Below are positions 22,369 through 30,257 of a stretch of 37,783 nucleotides of DNA, piece after piece. Under the pieces are notes generated by a model, which was not told the DNA's origin, did not search any database, and saw nothing but the letters and a program-made list of their open reading frames with translations. Made by a program: the position numbers and the translations under genes. The stretch is from CAYQLK01 sp964418515 (lineage in GTDB: Bacteria > Patescibacteriota > Microgenomatia > CAYQLK01): assembly GCA_964418515.1 (NCBI GenBank), contig CAYQLK010000006.1:1-37783 (forward strand), in the 5' to 3' direction. Every line of letters starts with the position of its first letter. The first letter of the stretch is position 1.

Positions 22369-23331
22369 TTACTTAGTTTCTTCTATTTCTTCAGTCTCAC
22401 CAGAGATAATATTCTCTGCTGTGAGTTTTTTGTTCACAGTCTCGATTGACTTGGCACCAAAATTCTTGATTTCAAGAAGTTTTTCTTTTGGCGTTTCAAG
22501 GTACTCTCCGACAGTGTTGATTCCTGCAGATTTAAGACTATTTGTAAGTCTTACAGGTAGATCAAGCTCTTCAAGAGCCAAATCCTGATGGCTCATTGTG
22601 TCTTCTTTTGGATTAACCAAGGAAGCAACAATTTTGGCTGGTTTAGCCTTTTCCAACTCAGGATTGGTCAACATTGTGAACTGTGATACTAAAATCTCAG
22701 CTGCAGCTTTGAAAGCTACGGATGGTTTGACTGTACCGTCTGTACGAAGTTCAAAAACCAATCGGTCAAAGTTAGTAACACGACCAACACGAGTCTCCTC
22801 GACTTTGTAGTTAGCAAACTGAATTGGAGAAAAATTAGCATCAATTGGGATTACACCAATTTCAGTTGATTTTCTCTCGGTTGCGAAGGAATATCCTTCA
22901 CCCAGTTCAGCTGTTACAGAAAGAACTAATTTGGCCTTATCGTTGCTAAGATTAGCAATGATTTGGTCAGGATTAGTTATTTTGACTCCGGCTGGAAGTT
23001 CAAAATCTCCTGCAGTTACGACTTTTGGACCTTTGGCGTTGAGCTTTAATGTGACAGCACTATCTGACTCCATTAAAAGTCGGACCTTTTTTAGGTTCAA
23101 AATTACTTCAACAATATCCTCTTTTAAGCCGTCCAGTGTTGAAAACTGGTGACGAACTCCGTCAATTTTGACGGATGTGATAGCCGCTCCCGTTAGTGAC
23201 GAGAGAAGCACACGACGAATACTCGAACCTAGAGTTGAACCATAACCCTGGTTGAGAGGTTCGACGGTGATGATACCTTCTGAGTCGCTTTCCGACTTGA
23301 TGGTTACCTCTGTTTCTTTAATATCAAGCAT
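22369..23331 (-). CDS. rpoA: DNA-directed RNA polymerase subunit alpha
   Basis: 320 residues. The N-terminal dimerisation domain is recognised by VEPLNQGYGSTLGSSIRRVL (residues about 22-41), ITSVKIDGVRHQFSTLDGLKEDIVEV and the REVxxF-like RVGRVTNFDRLVFEL segment. The C-terminal domain (about 250-310) has LPVRLTNSLKSAGINTVGEY and IKNFGAKSIETV, the helix-hairpin-helix that contacts UP elements and activators. A good ribosome-binding site (AAGGAGG) precedes ATG 23331. It sits at its standard place between rpsD and rplQ. Confidence 0.97.
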   Translation of the reverse strand: MLDIKETEVTIKSESDSEGIITVEPLNQGYGSTLGSSIRRVLLSSLTGAAITSVKIDGVRHQFSTLDGLKEDIVEVILNLKKVRLLMESDSAVTLKLNAKGPKVVTAGDFELPAGVKITNPDQIIANLSNDKAKLVLSVTAELGEGYSFATERKSTEIGVIPIDANFSPIQFANYKVEETRVGRVTNFDRLVFELRTDGTVKPSVAFKAAAEILVSQFTMLTNPELEKAKPAKIVASLVNPKEDTMSHQDLALEELDLPVRLTNSLKSAGINTVGEYLETPKEKLLEIKNFGAKSIETVNKKLTAENIISGETEEIEETK

Positions 23332-23367
23332 TTGTTTTAGCCTCCTTTTTGCTTATAAATAATGCTT

Positions 23368-23976
23368 CTACCTTGAATAGAACTCAACGATTAATTGTTC
23401 GTTGATTTCTTCTTTGATTTCTTCCCTTTCAGGAAGACGCTTAACTTTTGCCACGACTGACTTTTTTTCAAGCCATACTGGAACCTGATGATCTTTGAGA
23501 TCTTCAAGAGTCTGTTTGAGTTGTGGTGTAGCAAGAAACTTAGGAGAGAGTGTGACGACCTGCTCAGCCTTAAGTTGATACGAAGGGATGTTAACTTTTT
23601 TCCCATCGACTAAAACGTGTCCGTGTGAAACTATCTGACGAGCAAATGGGCGAGTATTAGCTAGACCCATGCGATAAATAACATTATCTAGGCGTGTTTC
23701 CATTAGCGACAATAAATATGCACCTGTAGGTTTATTAGAACGGTCAGCAATAGTAAAAATTCTGCGGAATTGTTTTTCTAAAACTCCGTAGGTTCTTTTA
23801 GCTTTTTGTTTTTCTCTAAGCTGCAGCGAATATTCTGATGGCTTGCGGCGCATATTTGCACCGTGTTGACCAGGAACTGTAGCATTACGCCTGATAACAG
23901 GACATTTTGCTAGACCGCAAATAGCGGACCCTTCGCGACGACATAGTCTGTGTTTTGGACCAGTATATCTAGCCAT
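23368..23976 (-). CDS. rpsD: 30S ribosomal protein S4, zinc-type with His/Cys ligands
   Basis: 202 residues, uS4, which nucleates 16S folding and in many bacteria represses the alpha operon. The N-terminus has a putative zinc site of His9, Cys12, Cys20 and Cys25; the Thermus protein uses four cysteines, so His9 replaces the first one, and the loop between the second and third ligands is 6 residues shorter. PGQHG (35-39) and the S4 RNA-binding domain (METRLDNVIYRMGLA to VDGKKVNIPSY) follow, ending VEFYSR. A ribosome-binding site (AAGGAG) precedes it. Confidence 0.97.
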   Translation of the reverse strand: MARYTGPKHRLCRREGSAICGLAKCPVIRRNATVPGQHGANMRRKPSEYSLQLREKQKAKRTYGVLEKQFRRIFTIADRSNKPTGAYLLSLMETRLDNVIYRMGLANTRPFARQIVSHGHVLVDGKKVNIPSYQLKAEQVVTLSPKFLATPQLKQTLEDLKDHQVPVWLEKKSVVAKVKRLPEREEIKEEINEQLIVEFYSR

Positions 23977-23979
23977 AGT

Positions 23980-24375
23980 TTATCCTTTTCTCCTTTTTTT
24001 ACCTCGTACTCCATTGTGTGGAATAGGAGTGTTGTCAGAAATAGATGTAATTTCAAGATTTGTGCTTTTTAGACCACGAATAGCAGCGTCTCGTCCTGGA
24101 CCTGGGCCTTTAACGAAAACATCGACACTTTTGAGCCCAAAGGTTTCTGTCACAATTTTGGCTGCTTTTTCAGCTGCAGTTGTGGCTGCATAAGGCGTAG
24201 ATTTGCGAGCACCTTTAAAACCTGCATTACCAGCACTGGACCAATTGAGTACATTGCCGCCTTCGTCAGTAAAGCTTACGATTGTATTATTAAAAGTTGC
24301 TTGAATGTATACGCGACCAGCGGTAACTGAGCGTGTAACTTTTTTCTTAGTGGTTTTTTTACTTTTTGCTGCCAT
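23980..24375 (-). CDS. rpsK: 30S ribosomal protein S11
   Basis: 131 residues, uS11 of the platform. Motifs: YIQATFNNTIVSFTDEGGNV, SSAGNAGFKGARKSTPYAA, VFVKGPGPGRDAAIRGL, and DNTPIPHNGVRGKKRRKG at the C-terminus; the usual CRPPK there is changed to VRGKK. The N-terminus is a short lysine-rich tail. It lies three bases after the rpsM stop and three before the rpsD start, in conserved order. Confidence 0.97.
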   Translation of the reverse strand: MAAKSKKTTKKKVTRSVTAGRVYIQATFNNTIVSFTDEGGNVLNWSSAGNAGFKGARKSTPYAATTAAEKAAKIVTETFGLKSVDVFVKGPGPGRDAAIRGLKSTNLEITSISDNTPIPHNGVRGKKRRKG

Positions 24376-24378
24376 ATT

Positions 24379-24750
24379 TTATTTATCTTCTTTTCGAACA
24401 GATCCGACGGTCATTCTGCGTCCTCGTTTGGTACGAGAATTACTTCTGGTTCTTTGACCTCTGGCTGGGAGATTTCTGCGGTGGCGCTCGCCACGGTAAC
24501 TACCGATTTCTTGTAATCTTTTAATGTTAGTCTGTACTTCTCTGCGAAGATCACCTTCGATTCGATACTCATCAAGAAGACGAGTAAGTGTACTTATTTC
24601 ATCATTTGTTAAATCTTTTGTGCGCTTATCAAGGTCAATTTTAGCTTTAGTAAGGATTTCTTTTGATTTAGCCAGTCCGACACCATAAATATATGGCAAG
24701 CTGTAGGATATCTTTTTCTGGTCTGGAATATCGGCACCTTTTATACGCAT
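24379..24750 (-). CDS. rpsM: 30S ribosomal protein S13
   Basis: 123 residues, uS13, which contacts tRNA and forms the B1 bridges from the head. Motifs: RIKGADIPDQKKISYSLPYIYGVG (helix-two-turn-helix entry), EYRIEGDLRREVQTNIKRL and the basic GQRTRSNSRTKRGRR tail. It starts three bases after the rpmJ stop, whose end (AAGGATAA) may supply its weak ribosome-binding site. Confidence 0.97.
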   Translation of the reverse strand: MRIKGADIPDQKKISYSLPYIYGVGLAKSKEILTKAKIDLDKRTKDLTNDEISTLTRLLDEYRIEGDLRREVQTNIKRLQEIGSYRGERHRRNLPARGQRTRSNSRTKRGRRMTVGSVRKEDK

Positions 24751-24753
24751 AAA

Positions 24754-24867
24754 TTATCCTTGTCTTTGTTTGTGTCTTGGGTTTTTACAGATAACAAAAA
24801 TTACACTGCGGCGCTTAACCGTTTTGCAATCTCTACATCTTTTTTTTACCGAAGCTTGTACTTTCAT
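24754..24867 (-). CDS. rpmJ: 50S ribosomal protein L36
   Basis: A 37-residue zinc-ribbon protein, bL36, read by translating the minus strand between infA and rpsM. It begins MKVQASVKKRCRDCKTVKRR and ends KNPRHKQRQG. The zinc ligands Cys11, Cys14, Cys27 and His32 are all present, so this is the zinc-binding type. Position between infA and rpsM is the standard one. It starts nine bases after the infA stop. Confidence 0.97.
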   Translation of the reverse strand: MKVQASVKKRCRDCKTVKRRSVIFVICKNPRHKQRQG

Positions 24868-24876
24868 TTTTTGTTT

Positions 24877-25119
24877 TTATCTTGAACGATATGTAACCCG
24901 ACCACGTTCGAGGTCATAAGGAGTCAACTCAATTTTGACCTTGTCGCCTGGAAGGATGCGAATATAATGCAAACGCATCTTACCTGACAAGTGGCAAAGT
25001 ACCAATTGGTCTTTCTCTAGCCCTGGAATTTGGCCTTTTTTAACCAAAACCCGAAACATTGTGTTGGGTAATGCTTCTTGAACATCACCTTCGACCTCTA
25101 TAACTCCTTCTTTTGCCAT
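24877..25119 (-). CDS. infA: Translation initiation factor IF-1 with an internal insertion
   Basis: 80 residues, an S1-like OB-fold that occupies the A site during initiation. It matches IF-1 from MAKEGVIEVEGDVQEALPN through HLSGKMRLHYIRILPGDKV to LTPYDLERGRVTYRSR. Compared with the common 72-residue protein it carries about eight extra residues (around QIPGLEKD, residues 29-36) in the beta hairpin before the conserved SGKMR. It is the first gene of the alpha-type operon and has a strong promoter about 95 bp upstream, inside the end of map. Confidence 0.96.
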   Translation of the reverse strand: MAKEGVIEVEGDVQEALPNTMFRVLVKKGQIPGLEKDQLVLCHLSGKMRLHYIRILPGDKVKIELTPYDLERGRVTYRSR

Positions 25120-25148
25120 AATATTTTTGAGCAGAAACTAGATTTTTA

Positions 25149-25182
25149 GGATTTTTAGTTAATTTCACTAAAAAATAATCCC
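25149..25182 (-). promoter_or_regulatory. Hairpin in the infA-alpha operon leader
   Basis: On the minus strand TTTTTAGT (25174-25167) pairs with ACTAAAAA (25159-25152) around a 7-base loop, and flanking GGAT/ATCC can extend the stem with a bulge. No T tract follows. It lies in the predicted leader of infA, where ribosomal-protein feedback sites are often found; function is unproven. Confidence 0.4.
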
Positions 25183-25213
25183 AATTTAGCTTCAAATGGG
25201 CCCGTGAGGGCTA

Positions 25214-25242
25214 ATTATAACGACTTAGTTTACCCCAGTCAA
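25214..25242 (-). promoter_or_regulatory. Near-consensus promoter of the infA-rpoA-rpsI operon
   Basis: On the minus strand: TTGACT (25242-25237), a 17-bp spacer, perfect TATAAT (25219-25214). Five of six and six of six matches with ideal spacing. The -35 and most of the spacer are inside the 3' end of map. The predicted start is near 25206, giving a leader of about 87 nt before infA. Confidence 0.8.
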
Positions 25243-25989
25243 GACTATAGGTCCCGACTTTCCTACAAGCACTGTATCTTCAAAAAGTCCAGAGTCGGAC
25301 CCGTCCTTTGTTGCGAGTGTCCAACCGTCATTTTTGACATATTTAATAAGAGAAGTGCCTTTTGCATAAATTGTTTCGATAGCAATAGTCATGCCCTCAA
25401 CTAACACTGGACCACGACCTTCAGGTCCATAGCCTGGAATTGCAGGATCCTCGTGAAGTTCGTGCCCAATACCGTGACCTGTGAGTTCGCGGGAAACATG
25501 ATATGGATTGTCTTTTTCAAGGATTTGCTGGATCACGGCAGAAATGTCCCCAACACGAATACCATCTTTAACAATTTTTATGGCTTCTATCAGTGCCTTG
25601 TGACCCGCTTTTAAGAAGTCGTCTAATTCGTCGTGGCCAACTATACGACTAGTAGCACAATCAGTATGTAATCCATTAATCATAGTGCCTAGATCAATAC
25701 TTAAAATGTCGCCTTTTTTTAGCTTTGTTTGGTCTGGAATTCCATGCACAATCTCGTCATTTACAGTAATACAGGTCGCATATTTATAATCGTCAACAGT
25801 CGTAAAACTAAGCTCTCCTCCCTCAGAAAGAATCGTTTTGGTTGCGATTGAGTCCAGTTCTCGCTTAGTGATCCCTTCTTCAATTGCACCAACTGCGCGC
25901 TCCATAGCAAGTCTTGAGATCCGACCAGCCTCTCTCATAATGGCGATTTCGTTAGCTGATTTAATTTTTGTCATATATTTCTTTTTCAA
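25225..25989 (-). CDS. map: Methionine aminopeptidase, type I
   Basis: 254 residues. Removes the initiator Met from nascent proteins in the cytoplasm. Metal ligands are seen in order: the first Asp in LSIDLGTM, the second in LHTDCATS, the His in GHGIGHELHEDP, and the Glu residues in MTIAIETIYA and near GLFEDTVLV. It overlaps adk by 29 bp from ATG 25989; Met6 (25974, MTKIKSANE) is the more usual family start and would still overlap by 14 bp. secY-adk-map is the standard order. Confidence 0.96.
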   Translation of the reverse strand: MKKKYMTKIKSANEIAIMREAGRISRLAMERAVGAIEEGITKRELDSIATKTILSEGGELSFTTVDDYKYATCITVNDEIVHGIPDQTKLKKGDILSIDLGTMINGLHTDCATSRIVGHDELDDFLKAGHKALIEAIKIVKDGIRVGDISAVIQQILEKDNPYHVSRELTGHGIGHELHEDPAIPGYGPEGRGPVLVEGMTIAIETIYAKGTSLIKYVKNDGWTLATKDGSDSGLFEDTVLVGKSGPIVLTGVN

Positions 25990-26497
25990 TTAGTTTGGTA
26001 ACTGTTTCGATGTCTGGAGTGCCATCGATATCACGAAGAATGTGTTTGCTTCTAAATTCTTCAATTAATGGGCTTGTAAGGCGATAAAAGGTATCTAAAC
26101 GGGTTTTAATTGCTTCAGGAGTATCATCCTCTCTTTTTCGCAATAGAAGTCTTTTAATAGCTTCGTCTCGAGGCAGGACTAAATTAATGACCATATCAAG
26201 TTTGGGCATAAAAACATCCGATTGTTTTTTGTGTCTTGGATAACCATCGAGAACAAACCCTTTTTGGGTATCGGGCTGAGATAGTCTTTCTTTGACCAGT
26301 TCTGCAACAAGATTGTCTGGAGCAAGGAGACCATGTTCAATCAAATCTCGGGCTTGTTGTCCAATGGGAGTGTCTTTTTCTGCCTCATGACGAACTAACT
26401 GTCCACTTTGGATGTGTGGAACATTGAGTTTTTTGGCAAATATTTCTGCTTGTGTTGATTTGCCAGAACCTTGAACACCAATAAACAAAATCCGCAT
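25961..26497 (-). CDS. adk: Adenylate kinase, short (LID-reduced) form
   Basis: 178 residues. Interconverts ATP + AMP and 2 ADP. P-loop GVQGSGKST at residues 7-15, AMP-binding SGQLVRHEA and GFVLDGYPRHKKQ, followed by LRKREDDTPEAIKTRL, which directly joins the two helices that normally flank the LID. The 30-residue LID domain (zinc-binding in many bacteria) is thus reduced to a short loop, as in the short adenylate kinases. It shares one base with the secY stop and overlaps map at its 3' end. Confidence 0.93.
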   Translation of the reverse strand: MRILFIGVQGSGKSTQAEIFAKKLNVPHIQSGQLVRHEAEKDTPIGQQARDLIEHGLLAPDNLVAELVKERLSQPDTQKGFVLDGYPRHKKQSDVFMPKLDMVINLVLPRDEAIKRLLLRKREDDTPEAIKTRLDTFYRLTSPLIEEFRSKHILRDIDGTPDIETVTKLIEKEIYDKN

Positions 26498-27780
26498 TAT
26501 TTCAAAAAGCCTTCGTAGTTACGGCTAATCATCAGGCTCTCGACCTGCTTGCTGGTTTCTAGGGCGACCGAAACTAAAATAAGTACACTCGTGCCACCAA
26601 TTACTAAAGATGTAATACCGGTAATGTTTTGAGCAATTGAAGGCAATATCGCAATGGTCCCTAAAAATAACGCCCCAAAAAGCGTAATACGAATATTAAT
26701 GTAATCTAAATATTTTTTTGTTTGTTCCCCAGGCCTGATTCCAGGGATAAATCCACCATTTTTCATTAAATTTTCAGTAATTTGTTTTGTATTAAAAGCA
26801 ACTGTTGAATAAAAATAGGTGAATCCAACCACTAAACCAAAATAGGTTAAGTTATACGCAACCGATTCTGGAGAAAAAAATTGGACAATTTTTGCTGACA
26901 TTCCTGCCAAAGCTGGATTGGTCGACCCTTGGAGGAATTGCGCGAGAGTTGTGGGCAATAAAACTAAAGAGACGGCAAAAATAATTGGAATAACACCAGT
27001 TTGATTGACTCTAAGCGGTAAGTAGCTATTTTGAGTAACCGTACGACCACCATAGCTTCTTTTGGAAAAATGAACTGGAATCTGCCTACGACCTTCGTTG
27101 ACGAGGACAATTCCCAAAATAACAATAAGTGCAACGACTAGCATAATTAAAATAGTAGTAAATTGAACCTGGTCGATAACCTGAGCTTGCTGAAAAACAG
27201 TAATCGGCAGTCGGGCAACGATGCCAGCAAAAATAATCATTGATATTCCATTACCAATTCCTTTTTCAGTAATTAGCTCACCAAGCCACATTAAGAAGAT
27301 TGTGCCAGCTGTAAGAGTCGCGATGACTGAAAACAGATCAAAGATTGAGAGTGCTGAAATAATTCCTTGATTGCGAAGAAGTACATAAACACCAAATGCT
27401 TGCATAATAGCTAGTGGGACAGTGAGATACCTTGTGTAAAGAGTAATTTTTTCTCGACCATAATTACCTTCTTTGGCTAACTCTTCGAGCTTCGGAAAGA
27501 CCATTTGCAATAATTGCATAATAATTGATGAATTAATGTATGGGTTAAGTCCAAGCGATAGAACTGAAAAATTAGCTAGAGTTCCACCACTAAAAACATC
27601 CAAGAGGGAAAGTAATTGATTACCACCAAAAAGGTTTTTAAGATTGGCAGAGTCAACGCCCGGAACTGGGACGAAAGCAAAAATACGGAAAATAACAAGT
27701 ATTAGCAGTGTAAAAAGAATGCGGTTTCGAAGCTCTTTAACCTTGAGTGCTCGGGCAATAACAGAAAAGATTTTTTGCAT
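26497..27780 (-). CDS. secY: Protein translocase subunit SecY
   Basis: 427 residues, ten transmembrane helices, the central pore of the Sec translocon in the cytoplasmic membrane. Motifs: FRIFAFVPVPGVD in helix 1 and the plug region, EKGIGNGISMIIFAGIV, GRRQIPVHFSKRS in the cytoplasmic loop before helix 6/7, RVNQTGVIPIIFA, and GGFIPGIRPGEQTKKYL before helix 9. It begins three bases after rplO and is the last membrane component of the spc-type block, followed by adk. Confidence 0.97.
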   Translation of the reverse strand: MQKIFSVIARALKVKELRNRILFTLLILVIFRIFAFVPVPGVDSANLKNLFGGNQLLSLLDVFSGGTLANFSVLSLGLNPYINSSIIMQLLQMVFPKLEELAKEGNYGREKITLYTRYLTVPLAIMQAFGVYVLLRNQGIISALSIFDLFSVIATLTAGTIFLMWLGELITEKGIGNGISMIIFAGIVARLPITVFQQAQVIDQVQFTTILIMLVVALIVILGIVLVNEGRRQIPVHFSKRSYGGRTVTQNSYLPLRVNQTGVIPIIFAVSLVLLPTTLAQFLQGSTNPALAGMSAKIVQFFSPESVAYNLTYFGLVVGFTYFYSTVAFNTKQITENLMKNGGFIPGIRPGEQTKKYLDYINIRITLFGALFLGTIAILPSIAQNITGITSLVIGGTSVLILVSVALETSKQVESLMISRNYEGFLK

Positions 27781-27783
27781 TAA

Positions 27784-28320
27784 TTATTTTTTCTTTTTCG
27801 GGCTTGTCTTTTTTTTGCCCTTAGTAGAATTCTTGTCGGTTTTATCTGTTTCGTCAACTTCAACTTTTGGTTCAACCTCATTAACTTCTGCGGTTTTTGG
27901 TTCGTATATTCCGCCAGCTTTAGTTATGGCATCAATGGCTGTTTTGGTCGCAGGGACTCTCACTGTAAGCGAAACAGTTAATTTGCCATTTGAAAGAATC
28001 TTGACCTGTTGTTTACGGGTGATAATTTTTTCTTTAACTAAAAATTCTTTATCAATCACTGTGCCGGCTGGATATTTTGACAACGCTGTTAGTGAAATAA
28101 GATATGGTTTTAGGCTTACAGGAGCATTACCTTTGCCCCTTAGATATGGCAATCTCTTAGTAAGTGGCCTTTGTCCACCTTCGTAGTGAGAGTGTCTAAT
28201 GGTCAATGGATTACGAGCGTTTTGACCTTTGTAGCCACGACCTCCGGTTTTTACTTTACCCGAGCCATGACCTTGGCCTTTTCTCTTTTTTGATTTGGTA
28301 ACTATCCTTACAGTTGTCAT
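27784..28320 (-). CDS. rplO: 50S ribosomal protein L15 with lysine-rich tail
   Basis: 178 residues, uL15. Core features: GQGHGSGKVKTGGRGYKGQNAR, YEGGQRPLTKRLPYLRGKGN, and VSLTVRVPATKTAIDAITKAGG near the end of the globular domain. The N-terminal arm is shorter than usual, and a C-terminal tail of about 40 residues (from AEVNEVEPKVEVDETDK to a run of Lys) is added. Its ATG shares one base with the rpsE stop; the rpmD (L30) gene normally found here is missing. Confidence 0.96.
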   Translation of the reverse strand: MTTVRIVTKSKKRKGQGHGSGKVKTGGRGYKGQNARNPLTIRHSHYEGGQRPLTKRLPYLRGKGNAPVSLKPYLISLTALSKYPAGTVIDKEFLVKEKIITRKQQVKILSNGKLTVSLTVRVPATKTAIDAITKAGGIYEPKTAEVNEVEPKVEVDETDKTDKNSTKGKKKTSPKKKK

Positions 28321-28946
28321 TACTTTTTATTTTTCTTTTTAGTTTCCGAAACTGTTTCTTTTTCAGAGGTTTCAGTTTTTTTCTCGACTTTTGTGGCTTG
28401 AGGTTTGACCTTAACTGGTCTTGGTTTAAGTAGCGACAAACCAAGAAGCGTAGCTTGAACGTTTGAAGCTTTGTTGTTGGTGCCTAGAACTTTTGAAGAA
28501 ATACTTAGAACACCGGCGGCTTCCACAACTGAGCGAACTGCTCCTCCAGCTATAACACCAGATCCAGCTGGAGCTGGTTTAAGAAGAATTTTGGCTGCAC
28601 CTTCTTTAATATAAATTTCGTGAGGAATAGTTCCGTTTATTAGTGGAACAGTAATTAAATGCTTTTTGGCATAGGTTGAGCCTTTTCTGATAGCCGAAGA
28701 AACATCAGGCGCCTTACCAAGTCCAACCCCGACTCTACCTTTTCGGTCACCGACAACTACAAGCGCCGTAAAACCCATTTTGTTACCACCGGTTGTTTTT
28801 TTGGAAACACGACGAATATGAACAATTTTTTCCTCAAACTCGCTAGGAGCCTGTTGGAATTGAGAGTTATCTCGGCGGTTACGATTATTACCGCGATTGT
28901 TATTAAAATTTGAATTTTGGTTCTGGCCTGAATTGTTGTTTTGCAT
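28320..28946 (-). CDS. rpsE: 30S ribosomal protein S5 with Asn/Gln-rich N-terminus
   Basis: 208 residues, uS5, involved in decoding accuracy and mRNA entry. The S5 domain is clear: EKIVHIRRVSKKTTGGNKMGF, VVGDRKGRVGVGLGKAPDV, LLKPAPAGSGVIAGGAVRSV, and LGTNNKASNVQATLLGL. Residues 1-35 are a low-complexity Asn/Gln/Arg segment not found in standard S5, and about 33 residues at the C-terminus are Lys/Glu/Thr-rich. It begins four bases after the rplR stop. Confidence 0.96.
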   Translation of the reverse strand: MQNNNSGQNQNSNFNNNRGNNRNRRDNSQFQQAPSEFEEKIVHIRRVSKKTTGGNKMGFTALVVVGDRKGRVGVGLGKAPDVSSAIRKGSTYAKKHLITVPLINGTIPHEIYIKEGAAKILLKPAPAGSGVIAGGAVRSVVEAAGVLSISSKVLGTNNKASNVQATLLGLSLLKPRPVKVKPQATKVEKKTETSEKETVSETKKKNKK

Positions 28947-28950
28947 AGTT

Positions 28951-29310
28951 TTAAAAATTTAATCCTCCTGCACGAGCAGCTTCTGCTAATGCTTTAACTC
29001 TGCCATGGTAAAGATTACCGCCTCTATCAAAAACAACAGAAGTTATTTTTTTCTCAGTAAGTTTTTTTGCAATTTCTGTTCCAACTGCCTGAGCTTTTTC
29101 GCTTTTGGTTGATTTGGTTAATTTAATATCGCTAGCTTGTGCAAGAGTAACACGGTTTAGATCGTCAATTGCCTGAGCTGAAATATGCAGATTTGATCGA
29201 AAAACTGCCAAACGAGGACGCTGGGGTGTACCAATAATTCTGGCACGAACTCTGCGGTGTCTTTTTTCGCGATGAACAATTTTATTATTTGTCGATAATT
29301 GATTTTTCAT
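28951..29310 (-). CDS. rplR: 50S ribosomal protein L18
   Basis: 119 residues, uL18, which carries 5S rRNA with L5. Recognised by RVRARIIGTPQRPRLAVFRS, NLHISAQAIDD, and the C-terminal VVFDRGGNLYHGRVKALAEA followed by ARAGGLNF. Length is normal. It lies five bases after the rplF stop. Confidence 0.97.
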   Translation of the reverse strand: MKNQLSTNNKIVHREKRHRRVRARIIGTPQRPRLAVFRSNLHISAQAIDDLNRVTLAQASDIKLTKSTKSEKAQAVGTEIAKKLTEKKITSVVFDRGGNLYHGRVKALAEAARAGGLNF

Positions 29311-29315
29311 ATTTT

Positions 29316-29858
29316 TTAGGCTGCGGCTTTTGCGGCTTTACCTGATTTGCGGCGTACATATTCACCAACATAACGAATACCTTTACCTTTGTAAGGTTCA
29401 GGTTTACGTTTCTTGCGAATATCTGCTGCAACTTGACCAACTACTGTTTTATCTATACCAGAAACAATAACTCGATTCTCGGCCGTGGCAAATTCTATAC
29501 CCTGAGGTGCGATTATTTCAACTGGATGAGAAAATCCTAAAGAAAGAACAAGTTTATTGCCTTGAACATTCGCTCTGTATCCGACACCAATTAGCTCGAG
29601 TTCTTTTTTCCAGGCTTCTGAAACACCAGTAATCATATTAAAAACTAGAGAACGATATAGTCCGTGCATACTTTTTGCGGTTTTGGACTCTGAACTACGC
29701 TCGACTAAAATTTCGGCATCATTGATAACGATTTTTGCTTCAGGACGAACCAGAAGACTTAAAGTTCCTTTTGGTCCGGTAACCGTAAGATTCCTGCCAT
29801 CTAAAACAGCTGTAACTCCGGATGGTATTGTAATTGGTTTTTGGCCGATTTTTGACAT
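29316..29858 (-). CDS. rplF: 50S ribosomal protein L6
   Basis: 180 residues, uL6, near the sarcin-ricin loop. Two repeated beta domains are seen: MSKIGQKPITIPSGVTAVL with VTGPKGTL, and GVGYRANVQGNKLVLSLGFS with the C-terminal RKKRKPEPYKGKGIRYVGEY signature. A short Lys/Ala tail (KSGKAAKAAA) ends the protein. It begins six bases after the rpsH stop. Confidence 0.97.
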   Translation of the reverse strand: MSKIGQKPITIPSGVTAVLDGRNLTVTGPKGTLSLLVRPEAKIVINDAEILVERSSESKTAKSMHGLYRSLVFNMITGVSEAWKKELELIGVGYRANVQGNKLVLSLGFSHPVEIIAPQGIEFATAENRVIVSGIDKTVVGQVAADIRKKRKPEPYKGKGIRYVGEYVRRKSGKAAKAAA

Positions 29859-29864
29859 AAATAT

Positions 29865-30251
29865 TTAGCTTACTTTACAAATTATCTCTCCGCCGAGTTT
29901 TTTAGAGCGTGCTTTTCTGCCAGTCATTAACCCTTGGGGGGTTGAAATAATGACATCACCAAGTCCCGATCTGACGAATGGGATGCTCTTGTGGTCTTTA
30001 TAAACTCTAATTGACGGACTAGATACTCTTTTTATTTCGTTGAGTACAGGTGTTTTATCTTCGTTGTATTTAAGAGTCACAAGAATCTCTTTGTCGTTTT
30101 TGACTTTGGAATCAAGCACAAAACCAAGTTCAGTCAAAACCGAACCGATAGCGGCTTTGGCTTTTGAGTTGCGAACAACAACATTTTTTTTGCGAGCCAT
30201 GTATCCGTTGCGGATAATGGTCAACATGTCTGCAATTGGGTCGTTAATCAT
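29865..30251 (-). CDS. rpsH: 30S ribosomal protein S8
   Basis: 128 residues, uS8, a central-domain 16S rRNA binder and, in E. coli, the translational repressor of the spc operon. Motifs: DPIADMLTIIRNGYMARKKNV, EIKRVSSPSIRVY, and the C-terminal GLGDVIISTPQGLMTGRKAR with GGEIICKVS, containing the STPQG and C-V endings typical of S8. It begins six bases after rpsN. Confidence 0.97.
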   Translation of the reverse strand: MINDPIADMLTIIRNGYMARKKNVVVRNSKAKAAIGSVLTELGFVLDSKVKNDKEILVTLKYNEDKTPVLNEIKRVSSPSIRVYKDHKSIPFVRSGLGDVIISTPQGLMTGRKARSKKLGGEIICKVS

Positions 30252-30257
30252 AGTTAT

